Shown: positions 1 through 5,628, numbered from the stretch's first letter. The stretch: DNA of 8,782 nucleotides from JACCYJ01 sp038198775 (GCA_038198775.1 JBBPZV010000031.1:1-8782); one strand, 5' to 3'. Numbers and translations: made by a program. The notes: generated by a model from the sequence alone, not told the origin.

Positions 1-290
1 CGCAGCGGGTCGACCACCCGGAAGTAGGCGACGGCATTGACCCGGGCCGGCACGTTGTCCCGGGTGATGATCTCCTGCGGCGGGATCGTCAGCGTGACGG
101 TACGCAGATCGACGCGGACGATCCGGTCCACCAGCGGGATCAACGCCACCAGGCCGGGGCCCCCCAGCGGGCGGAGTCGGCCGAGCCGGAATAGCACGGC
201 CCGCTTGTACTCCCGCGGTACCCGCACATTGACGAAGACGAGCGCGGCCAGGCAGCCGGCGACGACAAGCACGACGACCCAGACGGTCAT
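1..290 (-). CDS. Slipin/stomatin (SPFH, band 7) membrane protein, N-terminal part
   Basis: The gene runs off the left edge, so only the first 96 residues are visible. An N-terminal hydrophobic segment (residues 2-20, MTVWVVVLVVAGCLAALVF) anchors the protein. It is followed by the typical slipin start of the SPFH domain: VPREYKRAVLFRLGR (about 24-38), then GGPGLVALIPLVDRIVRVDL and PPQEIITRDNVPARVNAVAY, close to the stomatin consensus of an ERAVVFRLGR-type block, a GPGL..iP block and a TxDNVxVxVxAVxYfrV block. Family members are oligomeric membrane scaffold proteins, often linked to membrane microdomains or to a NfeD partner; no enzymatic role is implied here. The ATG overlaps the stop of the upstream gene as ATGA (287-290), so translation is probably coupled. 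Nothing in the visible part looks damaged. The family call is firm; the partner and cellular function are unknown. Confidence 0.9.
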   Translation of the reverse strand, partial: MTVWVVVLVVAGCLAALVFVNVRVPREYKRAVLFRLGRLRPLGGPGLVALIPLVDRIVRVDLRTVTLTIPPQEIITRDNVPARVNAVAYFRVVDPL

Positions 291-799
291 CGACTCTTCC
301 ACCTGGTGCCCGTCCGGGCAGGCGGCAGCGGGTGCGCGGACCGGTCGGAGCCCCAGCAGGTCCGCGATGCCGGGATGCCAGTGGTCGCCGCGCCACCTCT
401 CGCGGTGAGTCGCAGCCCGGTCGACGGGGTCGGGTCGGGGAAGCCGGTGGGGGTGTGGCGAAGGTGGTCGAGGAAGCGCCAGCCCAGCGTCCCGGTGAAG
501 GCGACGGGAACTGCCAGCAGGGGCAGCGCGACCGGCGTGTGGTGCCGGGCCAGCTCGACGCCGAGGATCAGGCCGGCCAGGCCGACCAGCATGAGCGCAA
601 GCCCCCGATGAAACCGCCCGGCCTCAGAATGTGGCCACGGCTCGACCGCTCGGACGACCTCCCGCCCGTCCGGCGAGGTGGTGCACTGCCCCTTGACCGG
701 GCAGGCGTTGCACACGCTGGGCTTGGCCCGGTAGCGCACCAACCGCCGGTGGTGGTCGGCAGCAACGCTTGGACCTCGACGGCCTACTGGTCGGGGCAA
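287..799 (-). CDS. Small membrane protein with transposase-derived cysteine knuckle
   Basis: About 170 residues from a TTG start at 799; a GTG nearer the motif is an alternative and the true start is uncertain. Residues about 22-50 read VRYRAKPSVCNACPVKGQC then TTSPDGREVVR. This cysteine motif (C30, C33, C39) with a following CT/S-x-x-G-R-x-V-x-R stretch is characteristic of the C-terminal part of IS1182-type (DDE_Tnp_1-like) transposases. The rest is not transposase: after WPHSEAGRFHRG come two hydrophobic segments (about 67-85, GLALMLVGLAGLILGVELA, and about 90-112), then a polar proline-rich tail. The stop overlaps the slipin ATG by four bases. From memory, similar proteins occur in other actinobacteria annotated as transposase or hypothetical protein. 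I infer a domesticated metal-knuckle membrane protein working with the slipin; function is unknown and no metal binding is shown. Confidence 0.7.
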   Translation of the reverse strand: MPRPVGRRGPSVAADHHRRLVRYRAKPSVCNACPVKGQCTTSPDGREVVRAVEPWPHSEAGRFHRGLALMLVGLAGLILGVELARHHTPVALPLLAVPVAFTGTLGWRFLDHLRHTPTGFPDPTPSTGLRLTARGGAATTGIPASRTCWGSDRSAHPLPPARTGTRWKSR

Positions 800-897
800 T
801 CCGGCCTTCGGCGTCGCGGCAGCGTTCGACCTACTCGTCGGCAGCGGCTCGTACCTTGTCCCGCTTCACGTCCGGAACATTCTTCCCGGCGCGTCGG

Positions 898-1710
898 TCA
901 CCGTCGAGGCCCCGATCGGCTGGCGAGGACCGTGCCCCCGATGGCGAGCTGCGGGCCGGCGTTGGGGCTGAACGCCGCGTTCACGGCGAAGCGGTCGCCA
1001 CGCACGAGGGTCTGACGCCACTCCATGGGGACGCCGCCCGAGCACGCGGTCCGATCGATCGCCAGCAGCGCGACGTCGATGGCGATCTGCAGCGCCCGGC
1101 GGTCCGCGGCGGAGGCGACCACGGCCCGGATCTGCTCCCGCCCGCCCCGCAGGCGGATCCCGCAGCGGGCGGCGAGCTCGTTGTAGAGGGACGTGTGGGT
1201 GAAGTCCGCGTCGAGAAGCGGCCGGCCGACGTCTGCGGGCAGCCACACCCGGTCCAGGGCCAGCGGCTGGCCGCCGGCGAGCCGGATGCGCTCCAGAAAC
1301 AGCAGCGGTGTCGACTCCTCCAGGCCCAGCCTGGCCGCGACGACGCCGTCCGCGGTGATCTGCAGTCGCCGGACGTGACTGCGCTGCTCGGCACCTCGGG
1401 CCTCGACGGAGGAGAAGAGGCTGTAGAGCGCGCCTAGCGGCTGGGTGAACTGCGGCTCGACAAGTCTGGGCACGCGGCCACGCTCGGCGACGACGAGCCC
1501 CTCGGCCCGGATCCGCCGCAGCGCCTCCCGCACGGTCTGCCGGCTGACGCCGTACTGGCCGGCGAGGGCGTGCTCGCCGGGGAACGCGGCGGTGAACTCT
1601 GCGCTGTCGAGGCGGCGGAGGAGGTCGTCGTGCAGCTGCACCCACAAGGGCAGCCGACTATGCCGGTCCAACACCACCGCGCCCACTGTGGCGTCCGTCG
1701 GTGCGGTCAC
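898..1710 (-). CDS. GntR-family transcriptional regulator with UTRA domain (HutC subfamily)
   Basis: The GTG at 1710 is preceded by AAAGGGGGA as ribosome binding site and gives 270 residues, the usual HutC/FarR length; upstream in-frame extension lacks family similarity. Residues about 19-84 form the winged helix-turn-helix: LPLWVQLHDDLLRRL, FPGEHALAGQYGVSRQTVRE and ALRRIRAEGLVVAERGRV, matching the GntR pattern of a P.y.Ql...L consensus, an LPsE..La..ygVSR.TVR.AL block and a wing. Residues about 100-250 form the UTRA effector domain (RRLQITADGVVAARLGLEE, then LLFLERIRLAGGQPLALDRV, FTHTSLYNELAARCGIRL and the closing MEWRQTLVRGDRFAVNAAF). UTRA domains bind small molecules; the ligand cannot be read from sequence. 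It is transcribed divergently from the rhodanese-type pseudogene, with a dyad between them, so autoregulation and control of that operon are likely. No frameshift or stop is seen. Confidence 0.9.
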   Translation of the reverse strand: MTAPTDATVGAVVLDRHSRLPLWVQLHDDLLRRLDSAEFTAAFPGEHALAGQYGVSRQTVREALRRIRAEGLVVAERGRVPRLVEPQFTQPLGALYSLFSSVEARGAEQRSHVRRLQITADGVVAARLGLEESTPLLFLERIRLAGGQPLALDRVWLPADVGRPLLDADFTHTSLYNELAARCGIRLRGGREQIRAVVASAADRRALQIAIDVALLAIDRTACSGGVPMEWRQTLVRGDRFAVNAAFSPNAGPQLAIGGTVLASRSGPRR

Positions 1711-1794
1711 CAGTCCCCCTTTGCGATCTCCCACGGCTAATGCAAATGTACGAACATACCGGAGAAGCGGCAATGCGCAATCGAGGGAGCGTCC
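1711..1794. promoter_or_regulatory. Divergent promoter region with ATGT-N4-ACAT dyad
   Basis: This 84-base gap separates the GntR gene from the divergent rhodanese-type gene. It is clearly less GC-rich than its surroundings and contains a perfect short inverted repeat, ATGT (1746-1749), ACGA, ACAT (1754-1757), a plausible GntR operator. GAGGGA at 1783-1788 is the ribosome binding site of the plus-strand gene and CAAAGGGGGA on the minus strand (about 1714-1723) serves the regulator. Individual -35/-10 boxes could not be fixed. The operator role is inferred from position and symmetry only. Confidence 0.5.
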
Positions 1795-2480
1795 GTGGAG
1801 ATCGTCACGATCGAGACGCCGGAGCTCGGCGACCGCAGCTACGTCGCGGCTCCGGTGGCCGGGCCGTCGTGTTCGGCGGGCGGTTCCAGCGGCGCCACCG
1901 AGAGCACCATCGCCGAGGAGAAACGCGTCAATGTCGCACTGACCGAGTCCGACGAAGAGCGCTTCGTCGCCGAGCTGCTCGCCGGGCTCACCGCCTACCC
2001 CGCCTACTACGTCCACATGAGGGGCCGAAACGCAGCCGGCCCGACGGCGGCGGACCTGTCCCTGCCGGCGCCGGTCGACCCTGACGAGGTCGCCAAGCGC
2101 ATCGCAGCCGGGGAGTGGGTCGTCGACCTGCGGGACCGCACCGCCTATGCCGCCGAACATCTCGCCGCCAGCCTCGCCGGCCGGACCGAGGTCCGCGGCT
2201 ACCCACGCCGGTCGTTCAGCAACCTGCCGCCGAAGACGACGCCACCGTCCTCCTCGACGATGAAAGGGCCGGCGGCGCCATCGCTGGGTCGACGCACGTC
2301 CCGCTGCACAGCATGCCCAACCGCCTCGACGAGGTCACGACGGACCGGCTGTGGGTGCATTGTCGCCTCTGGCTTCCGGGCCAGCATCGCCCCCAGCCTG
2401 CTCGACCGCGCCGGTCGCGCCACGTGTTCGTCGACGACGAATGGGAGCACGCCGCTGAAGCCGGACTGCGCATCGTCTGA
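1795..2480 (+). pseudogene. Broken metallo-beta-lactamase/rhodanese protein (persulfide dioxygenase type)
   Basis: The GTG start at 1795 (RBS GAGGGA) opens with MEIVTIETPELGDRSYVA, the usual beginning of actinobacterial MBL-fold proteins with C-terminal rhodanese domains (ETHE1/Blh-like). The next recognisable block is SCSAGGSSGATESTIAEEKR followed by LAGLTAYPAYYVHM, which in relatives lies after the MBL core. About 130 or more residues, including the metal-binding HxHxDH site, are therefore deleted in frame near 1848-1870. A first rhodanese domain follows (IAAGEWVVDLRDRTAYAAEH) and stops near 2172. The second appears in the +1 frame (GSTHVPLHSMPNRLDEV, LWVHC with the active-site Cys near 2360), switches frame for ASGFRASIAPSLLDRAGR, and switches back for FVDDEWEHAAEAGLRIV to the TGA at 2480. 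Relatives act in sulfide or persulfide oxidation. This copy cannot make the enzyme. Confidence 0.8.
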
Positions 2481-2510
2481 ACTGCCCGACGACCAGCCAC
2501 CGAGCGTGAC

Positions 2511-2561
2511 ATGCCAACACCCTCACGGGTCCTCATCCTCGGCGGCGGCACCGCCGGGTCG
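2511..2561 (+). pseudogene. First codons of an FAD/NAD(P)-binding oxidoreductase, probably sulfide:quinone reductase
   Basis: ATG at 2511 starts MPTPSRVLILGGGTAG, the beta-strand and glycine loop (GGGTAG) of a Rossmann-type dinucleotide-binding fold as found at the very N-terminus of sulfide:quinone oxidoreductases. Similarity ends abruptly after the glycine loop (about 2561), where minus-strand haloacid-dehalogenase sequence begins. The gene is thus cut off by deletion or rearrangement. Its position 30 bases after the rhodanese-type gene fits the common persulfide-dioxygenase/sulfide-quinone-reductase pairing, which is the main reason for preferring SQR over other FAD oxidoreductases. Confidence 0.5.
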
Positions 2562-2690
2562 GGTCCGGTGAAGTGGTCCAGTAAGGCGTTGCTCGCCGGT
2601 CGAGCCAGGCTGCCTGCATCCCGGCCCGCTTCACCCCGTCGATGTCCCATGGGTGCACGGAGACCAGTAGCAATCCGCCAGCAGCGCACC
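2547..2690 (-). pseudogene. Remnant of a type II haloacid dehalogenase (HAD) C-terminus
   Basis: One minus-strand frame reads GLLLVSVHPWDIDGVKRAG followed by MQAAWLDRRATPY (about 2581-2673). This is the motif III/IV region of L-2-haloacid dehalogenases (consensus LLVA-HPWDIxGAxxAGxxTAWxxR). The expected continuation, a (P)xHFxxPDxxVP-type end, is found in another frame as LDHFTGPDPAVPP (about 2547-2580), so there is a frameshift near 2580. The N-terminal nucleophile domain (DxxxT) was not found. The remnant abuts the truncated oxidoreductase start on the opposite strand. It is too short to function. Confidence 0.55.
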
Positions 2691-2838
2691 ACCCTCGCGA
2701 AGTCCTCCGAGGACTCATCGACATCGATGACGCTCGACGCGTCGGGACGTTCCCTCGTACGGTCCAACGCCACCACGACACCACGCCTCCGCGGTGTCAC
2801 GCCGAGTCGTGTTTCGGCCGGCGCCGGCCTCTGCTGCC

Positions 2839-3243
2839 TCATCGGCCCGTGTGGTTCAGGGTGGCGGTAGCCAGACGGACATGGCCACCGAGGTAGGTGT
2901 CCGCGCGGTAGCCAGGAAGCTTTGCGAGGTGTTCCCTGGGGCGCCGCGTCGGGTCCGCGCCGCCGAGGATGGTCAAGAGCCGGTAGAACGGGCGAAGTAC
3001 GGCGGGCGCCCGGCCCGGGTCTCCCAGGTCCGCGATCCCCACCAGGACAGCACGTGCCGCCGCCATGGTGTTCATTGCATCCCATGTCGGGCCGTCATCG
3101 GCAAGCACCGACAGCACGTAAGTGGCCAGCACCATCCGCGGCTGGATCGTCTTGGAATCGCACCGCATTGTGTGGGGTCCGGGACACGACCAGCTTCGCC
3201 CGCAGCTTTGCTGCGAAGGGGCGATCAGGTTTGGAGTAGACAA
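2839..3243 (-). CDS. Unrecognised open frame (possibly remnant)
   Basis: An open minus-strand frame of up to 134 residues; a more realistic start is the internal ATG before VLATYVLSVLADDGPTW. Third codon positions are mostly G or C over the stretch AAARAVLVGIADLGDPGRA, LRPFYRLLTILGGADPTRRP and LPGYRADTYLGGHVRLATA, which argues for past or present coding, and it ends at a TGA at 2839. I do not recognise a family, a membrane segment or a catalytic motif. Its 5' part overlaps the glutaredoxin remnant in another frame; YVLSVLADDGPTW could be the frameshifted continuation of that glutaredoxin (consensus VRSVADGxETVPT), in which case this ORF is two remnants read through. No clear ribosome binding site supports an independent start. 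Confidence 0.3.
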   Translation of the reverse strand: MSTPNLIAPSQQSCGRSWSCPGPHTMRCDSKTIQPRMVLATYVLSVLADDGPTWDAMNTMAAARAVLVGIADLGDPGRAPAVLRPFYRLLTILGGADPTRRPREHLAKLPGYRADTYLGGHVRLATATLNHTGR

Positions 3244-3262
3244 TCACGTCTGGCGGGGTCAT
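3095..3262 (-). pseudogene. Degenerate mycoredoxin-like glutaredoxin lacking its CxxC
   Basis: ATG at 3262 has a good ribosome binding site (GGTAGGAGCG, 7 bases upstream). The product begins MTPPDVIVYSKPDRPFAAKL and continues RAKLVVSRTPHNAVRFQDDP, which follows the mycoredoxin/glutaredoxin pattern VtVYSkPxCPFCxxLRxxL, then SRTPH..V..WxDP. Both redox cysteines of CPFC are gone (RPFA). After DDPAAD the frame drifts (GAGHLRAVGACR) and stops at 3095, while a VRSVADG-like block continues in another frame. Without the cysteines it could not reduce disulfides or mycothiol mixed disulfides. The call rests on one block of similarity, so it is moderate. Confidence 0.55.
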
Positions 3263-3374
3263 GATCGCTCCTACCGTTGCATACGGCCAGAGGTACACCA
3301 CCGCTCCCCGTAGGCAACGTCTTGACGAGACAACCCCCGATCAGCTCAACCAACCCCGCGCCGGCCGGCTCTCC

Positions 3375-3400
3375 GTTGGGGGCCCACCCCCACCCCCAAC
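3375..3400 (-). terminator. Hairpin downstream of the vapC-like gene
   Basis: GTTGGGGG (3375-3382) and CCCCCAAC (3393-3400) are perfect 8-base arms around a C-rich loop; an alternative compact stem is TGGGGG-CCCA-CCCCCA (3377-3392). It begins about 30 bases beyond the vapC-like stop on the minus strand. No T-run follows, so this would be an actinobacterial-type hairpin terminator without a U-tract, inferred from position. Confidence 0.4.
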
Positions 3401-3429
3401 CAGAAGGTGTCACAGGGATCGGACGAAGC

Positions 3430-3807
3430 TCAGCCTGCGTCGATGAGTGGCAAGTTGTAGTCTGCGATGCTGCGGTCTGCTGTGATGATCGTGAGCTGCT
3501 CGAAACGCGCCTGCGCGATAAGCAGCCGGTCGAATGGGTCACGATGATGCATTGGCAGGTCCGCGACAGCGAGGCCATGATCGGCATCGAGGCGGAGGAT
3601 CTACACGCCGCTTCGCAGCACGTGCTCACGAAGGTCGTGCGGCACCGAGACTTTGCCGATTGCTGTCTTCACGCCGATCTCCGCGAAACACACGAGGCTG
3701 AACAGAAGCTCTGTCGCCTGCTCGATGGCTTGCTGTGCCGCCTGGGAGATCCTTCGTGATGCTTCCAGTTCCCAGAGCACAACGTGGGTGTGCAGTAACA
3801 GCCTCAC
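3430..3807 (-). pseudogene. VapC-like PIN-domain toxin with in-frame TAG and lost catalytic Asp
   Basis: GTG at 3807 overlaps the antitoxin stop (GTGA). The frame gives MRLLLHTHVVLWELE, FAEIGVKTAIGKVSVPHDL and REHVLRSGV, then a TAG at 3601-3603, and continues without a shift through ILRLDADHGLAVADLPMHH, RDPFDRLLIAQARFEQL and TIITADRSIADYNLPLIDAG to the TGA at 3430. The total of 125 codons is exactly a VapC length. Relatives read MRLLLDTHVLLW, so the first metal-binding Asp has become His; the later Glu (FAEI), Asp (DPFDR) and Asp (TAD) are still present. At the TAG position relatives usually have Glu, so GAG to TAG is the simplest route. VapC toxins are Mg-dependent RNases; this one should be inactive on two counts unless the TAG is read through. 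Confidence 0.85.
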
Positions 3808-4061
3808 GTCGATCCGTTGAGCATGTCGTCGAGTTCGGCTTCAGTGAGCTCGAAGTCGCCGGCCAGTGAGATGCGACCGGCTATAGAACCACGGGCCGCG
3901 AGGAAGCGCTTTCCTGGCGATGAGGGCAGTTCGATCTGGACCAGCCGTGCCACGGGGACGCCATCACGTCCAATTTCGACGATCTCGCCGGCTTCGACCC
4001 GCGCGAGCAGCTTCGACAGGTCCGTTTTGGCTTGGCCGACATTTACCAGTATGACGTGAAT
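3804..4061 (-). CDS. Phd/YefM-type antitoxin of a VapBC-like pair, start codon uncertain
   Basis: The core VNVGQAKTDLSKLLARVEAG followed by EIVEIGRDGVPVARLVQIE is the Phd/YefM DNA-binding fold (consensus vnvheAKtxLSxLLxxVeaGeeiviaRxGkPVArLv). The C-terminal part, FLAARGSIAGRISLAGDFEL then TEAELDDMLNGST, is the toxin-neutralising tail common in VapC-linked antitoxins. AAGGAG (4068-4073) is an ideal ribosome binding site, but the codon at the right distance is ATT (4059-4061), giving 85 residues, the normal size. The nearest in-frame ATG is at 4127, upstream of that site and adding 22 residues unlike the family. Either ATT is a rare start, the original ATG was lost, or the ATG at 4127 is used. 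The reading frame itself is undamaged. It would bind its own promoter and neutralise the toxin, which is dead. Confidence 0.75.
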   Translation of the reverse strand: MHVILVNVGQAKTDLSKLLARVEAGEIVEIGRDGVPVARLVQIELPSSPGKRFLAARGSIAGRISLAGDFELTEAELDDMLNGST

Positions 4062-4090
4062 CCTAGGCTCCTTGGCCAAGGTTAACCAAG
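4062..4090 (-). promoter_or_regulatory. Overlapping palindromes and ribosome binding site before the antitoxin
   Basis: Directly upstream of the antitoxin, plus-strand 4071-4090 reads CTTGGCCAAGGTTAACCAAG. It contains the perfect palindromes CTTGGCCAAG (4071-4080) and GGTTAACC (4080-4087), and CTTGG/CCAAG arms at the outer ends. AAGGAG lies at 4068-4073 on the minus strand. Phd-type antitoxins bind such palindromes for autorepression, so this is a candidate operator; binding is inferred. Confidence 0.4.
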
Positions 4091-4129
4091 CACGTTGGCA
4101 GGGTTCCTCGGCCGATGTGTCATTCACGA

Positions 4130-4149
4130 ATCGGTGACCGGTCGCCGAT
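4130..4149. promoter_or_regulatory. Near-perfect 20-bp palindrome centred on ACCGGT
   Basis: ATCGGTGACCGGTCGCCGAT is symmetric apart from one pair of positions (GGTGA against GGCGA). It lies between the end of the acetyltransferase pseudogene (4176) and the antitoxin gene, about 60 bases upstream of the antitoxin ribosome binding site. It could be an operator of the toxin-antitoxin promoter or, as RNA, a terminator hairpin for the upstream gene. No T-run follows. Confidence 0.35.
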
Positions 4150-4175
4150 CTGGCGGCAGTGCTGTGAGTGGTTTG

Positions 4176-4700
4176 CTACCACATTGCGTCGACGTAGCCG
4201 AGTCGGCGGTTCATCGCGATGGTCGGCAGATTGCCGGGGTGGTGGATGGTGCGAATCTTGGTCACGCCGCACGCTCGGGCGAAGTCGACACCGAGGACCT
4301 TCCATCGCCAGGGCGACGCCGGCGCCTCGGTAGCCGACCCTGACGCCGGTCATCTCGTTAAAGACGTACCCCTGTTGGCGCCAGTCCGACGTCGCGGCCA
4401 TCCCCACCCAGTCAGCACCATCGACGGCGAGCACTACTCCTGCGGGGTCGAAGGAGGGGATCTCGACCCGCTTCTGCAAGTACTCCTTGAAGGTGTGAAA
4501 CCTCCACGGCCCGGGATGGCTGGGGAGCATTGCCTGTTGAGGTCGTACAGAGCGCGGCGGTGTTCGGCGCTGTCGTCCAGCGCCGCCAAGGTGCTGAACT
4601 GCAGGCCCGCTCCACGACACCGCTCCACGAACGGGGCGAAGATCATCGCGTTGAAGGTATGTACGTCAAGCTCGAGCTTGATCCAACTGACCGTCACCAT
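4176..4700 (-). pseudogene. GNAT-family N-acetyltransferase broken across three frames
   Basis: Frame one (4700 to about 4512) reads FVERCRGAGLQFSTLAALDD then RRALYDLNRQCSPAIP, the helical region seen at the N-side of many actinobacterial GNATs. Frame two (about 4503-4303) continues RFHTFKEYLQKRVEIPSFDP, GVVLAVDGADWVGMAATSDW and TGVRVGYRGAGVALAM, which includes the acetyl-CoA loop (RGAGVA for the usual R-G-x-G-x-A). Frame three (about 4303-4176) finishes KVLGVDFARACGVTKIRT, HHPGNLPTIAMNRRLGYVD and AMW before TAG, the classical N.pm...N..lGF end of the fold. Joined together the pieces make one continuous GNAT domain, so two indels, near 4508 and near 4303, separate them. The ATG at 4700 may not be the original start, since a first part of the domain seems missing. 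Substrate unknown. Confidence 0.75.
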
Positions 4701-4858
4701 GACTCCCGCTCGATTACTCCTGGCTGGCCGACCTCAAGCCGTCACAGGGTCGCCGATCTGTCGACGGCGCCGCCAGCCGCCACCTCGGATCGTGGTCGTC
4801 GGTCGTGGACTTCTCAATGGACGATCGTCTGCCGGCAAGACCTGCTGGTTTGGAGTAC

Positions 4859-5377
4859 TCAGGTGGAGATCCGGGTGAGAAGGTCGTGGTAGGCCCGCTC
4901 CACCTCTCCATCCACCGTCAACACGACGCGAGTGCGCGGTCGAGCAGCAACCACCTGCAGCAGCCGGTCGTACATCCCCGGCAGCGCGTCGAGTCCGCCC
5001 CTGCGCTCGAGGAGCGCAGCAGCGTTCTGATGCTCGGCGGTTTCTGGTTGCGCAGAACGGCGAGTGAAACGCTCTGCCGCGTCCTGCGGGTCGCTGAGAA
5101 GGACGACCTCAACGAATTCGGCGCCCACATCGTCGCACAGTCGCTGCAAGACGAGGACGAACTCCAGCCGGCCCAGGAACTGCGGAATGACGACGTCGCG
5201 ACCTCCCAGCAGTTGCACCCGCCCCATCTCCACTGCCATGCGCCGGGCCAAGAGCCCCGACTCGTCGGGCTCATCGAGCCAGCGTCCCAGCATTGCGCGG
5301 ACGACATCGATGTCGAGTGCCAGCGTCAGGGCGGCGGCGGTGATGACTCGCCCGGTTTCGGCTTGGCCCAGACTGAC
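4859..5377 (-). pseudogene. AAA/P-loop kinase-like protein missing its Walker A start
   Basis: From about 5329 the frame reads LTLALDIDVVRAMLGRWLDE, ARRMAVEMGRVQLLGGRDVV, IPQFLGRLEFVLVLQRLCDD, VGAEFVEVVLLSDPQDAAER and LLERRGGLDALPGMYDRL, ending VDGEVERAYHDLLTRIST. I recognise this as the body of small P-loop NTP-dependent kinase-like ATPases common in actinobacteria: the aspartate-containing strand (LDID), the substrate lid with ARRMA and the RxxxR-like ERFTRRSA. Relatives begin with a hydrophobic strand and GxPGxGKST loop; here that part is absent and the frame is instead continuous with a truncated MFS transporter start. The remaining frame is free of stops, but without the phosphate-binding loop it should not use ATP. 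Substrate of the family is not established to my knowledge. Confidence 0.6.
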
Positions 5378-5563
5378 GGCCCGCGAAATGTGCAGGGCGG
5401 TCTTCGCGTGCGGCAGGGCGATGTTCACGATGGGGGCGTCGAGCACGACCAACAGGGTCGCCGCGACGATCACCGCCCAGCGCCAGCCACCGCGCAGATC
5501 GACCGCTCCCATGCCGACCTGCGTGGCGGTGGGCCCCTTTGGGGGTTCAGCCGGGGCGGAGAC
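5378..5563 (-). pseudogene. N-terminal fragment of a DHA2-type MFS drug transporter, fused to the kinase body
   Basis: The frame reads VSAPAEPPKGPTATQVGMG, then VDLRGGWRWAVIVAATLLVV and LDAPIVNIALPHAKTALHIS. The last blocks are the first transmembrane helix and signature (LDxTIVNxALP, here with Pro for Thr) of EmrB/QacA-type drug:proton antiporters. Similarity ends at about HISRA (5378), where relatives continue with the second helix; instead the frame runs into kinase sequence. GAGGAG upstream would place the original start near 5563, but the codon there is GTC, so the start is probably lost and the first ATG is well inside. It is a stump of a roughly 500-residue transporter. Confidence 0.65.
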
Positions 5564-5628
5564 GTTACTGATCTCCTCACGGTCGATGTCGACGTGGACT
5601 CCGGCGGGTTCAGGGGCCGTCTCTGCCG

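Noticed and set aside
560..720. CNACPVK motif as evidence of a complete IS1182 transposase
   Set aside because: No catalytic domain is encoded upstream and the downstream part is membrane protein sequence overlapping the slipin gene.
769..1437. Plus-strand open frame of 222 codons
   Set aside because: Antisense shadow of the GntR/UTRA gene, which has clear conserved motifs; the plus frame has none.
1711..2160. N-terminal extension of the GntR frame to 420 codons
   Set aside because: The extension is antisense to the rhodanese pseudogene and promoter; a good ribosome binding site and family length support GTG at 1710.
3601..3603. TAG in the VapC-like gene as a recoded (pyrrolysine) codon
   Set aside because: No sign of pyrrolysine machinery is in the window, and the first catalytic Asp is also lost, so simple nonsense mutation is more likely.
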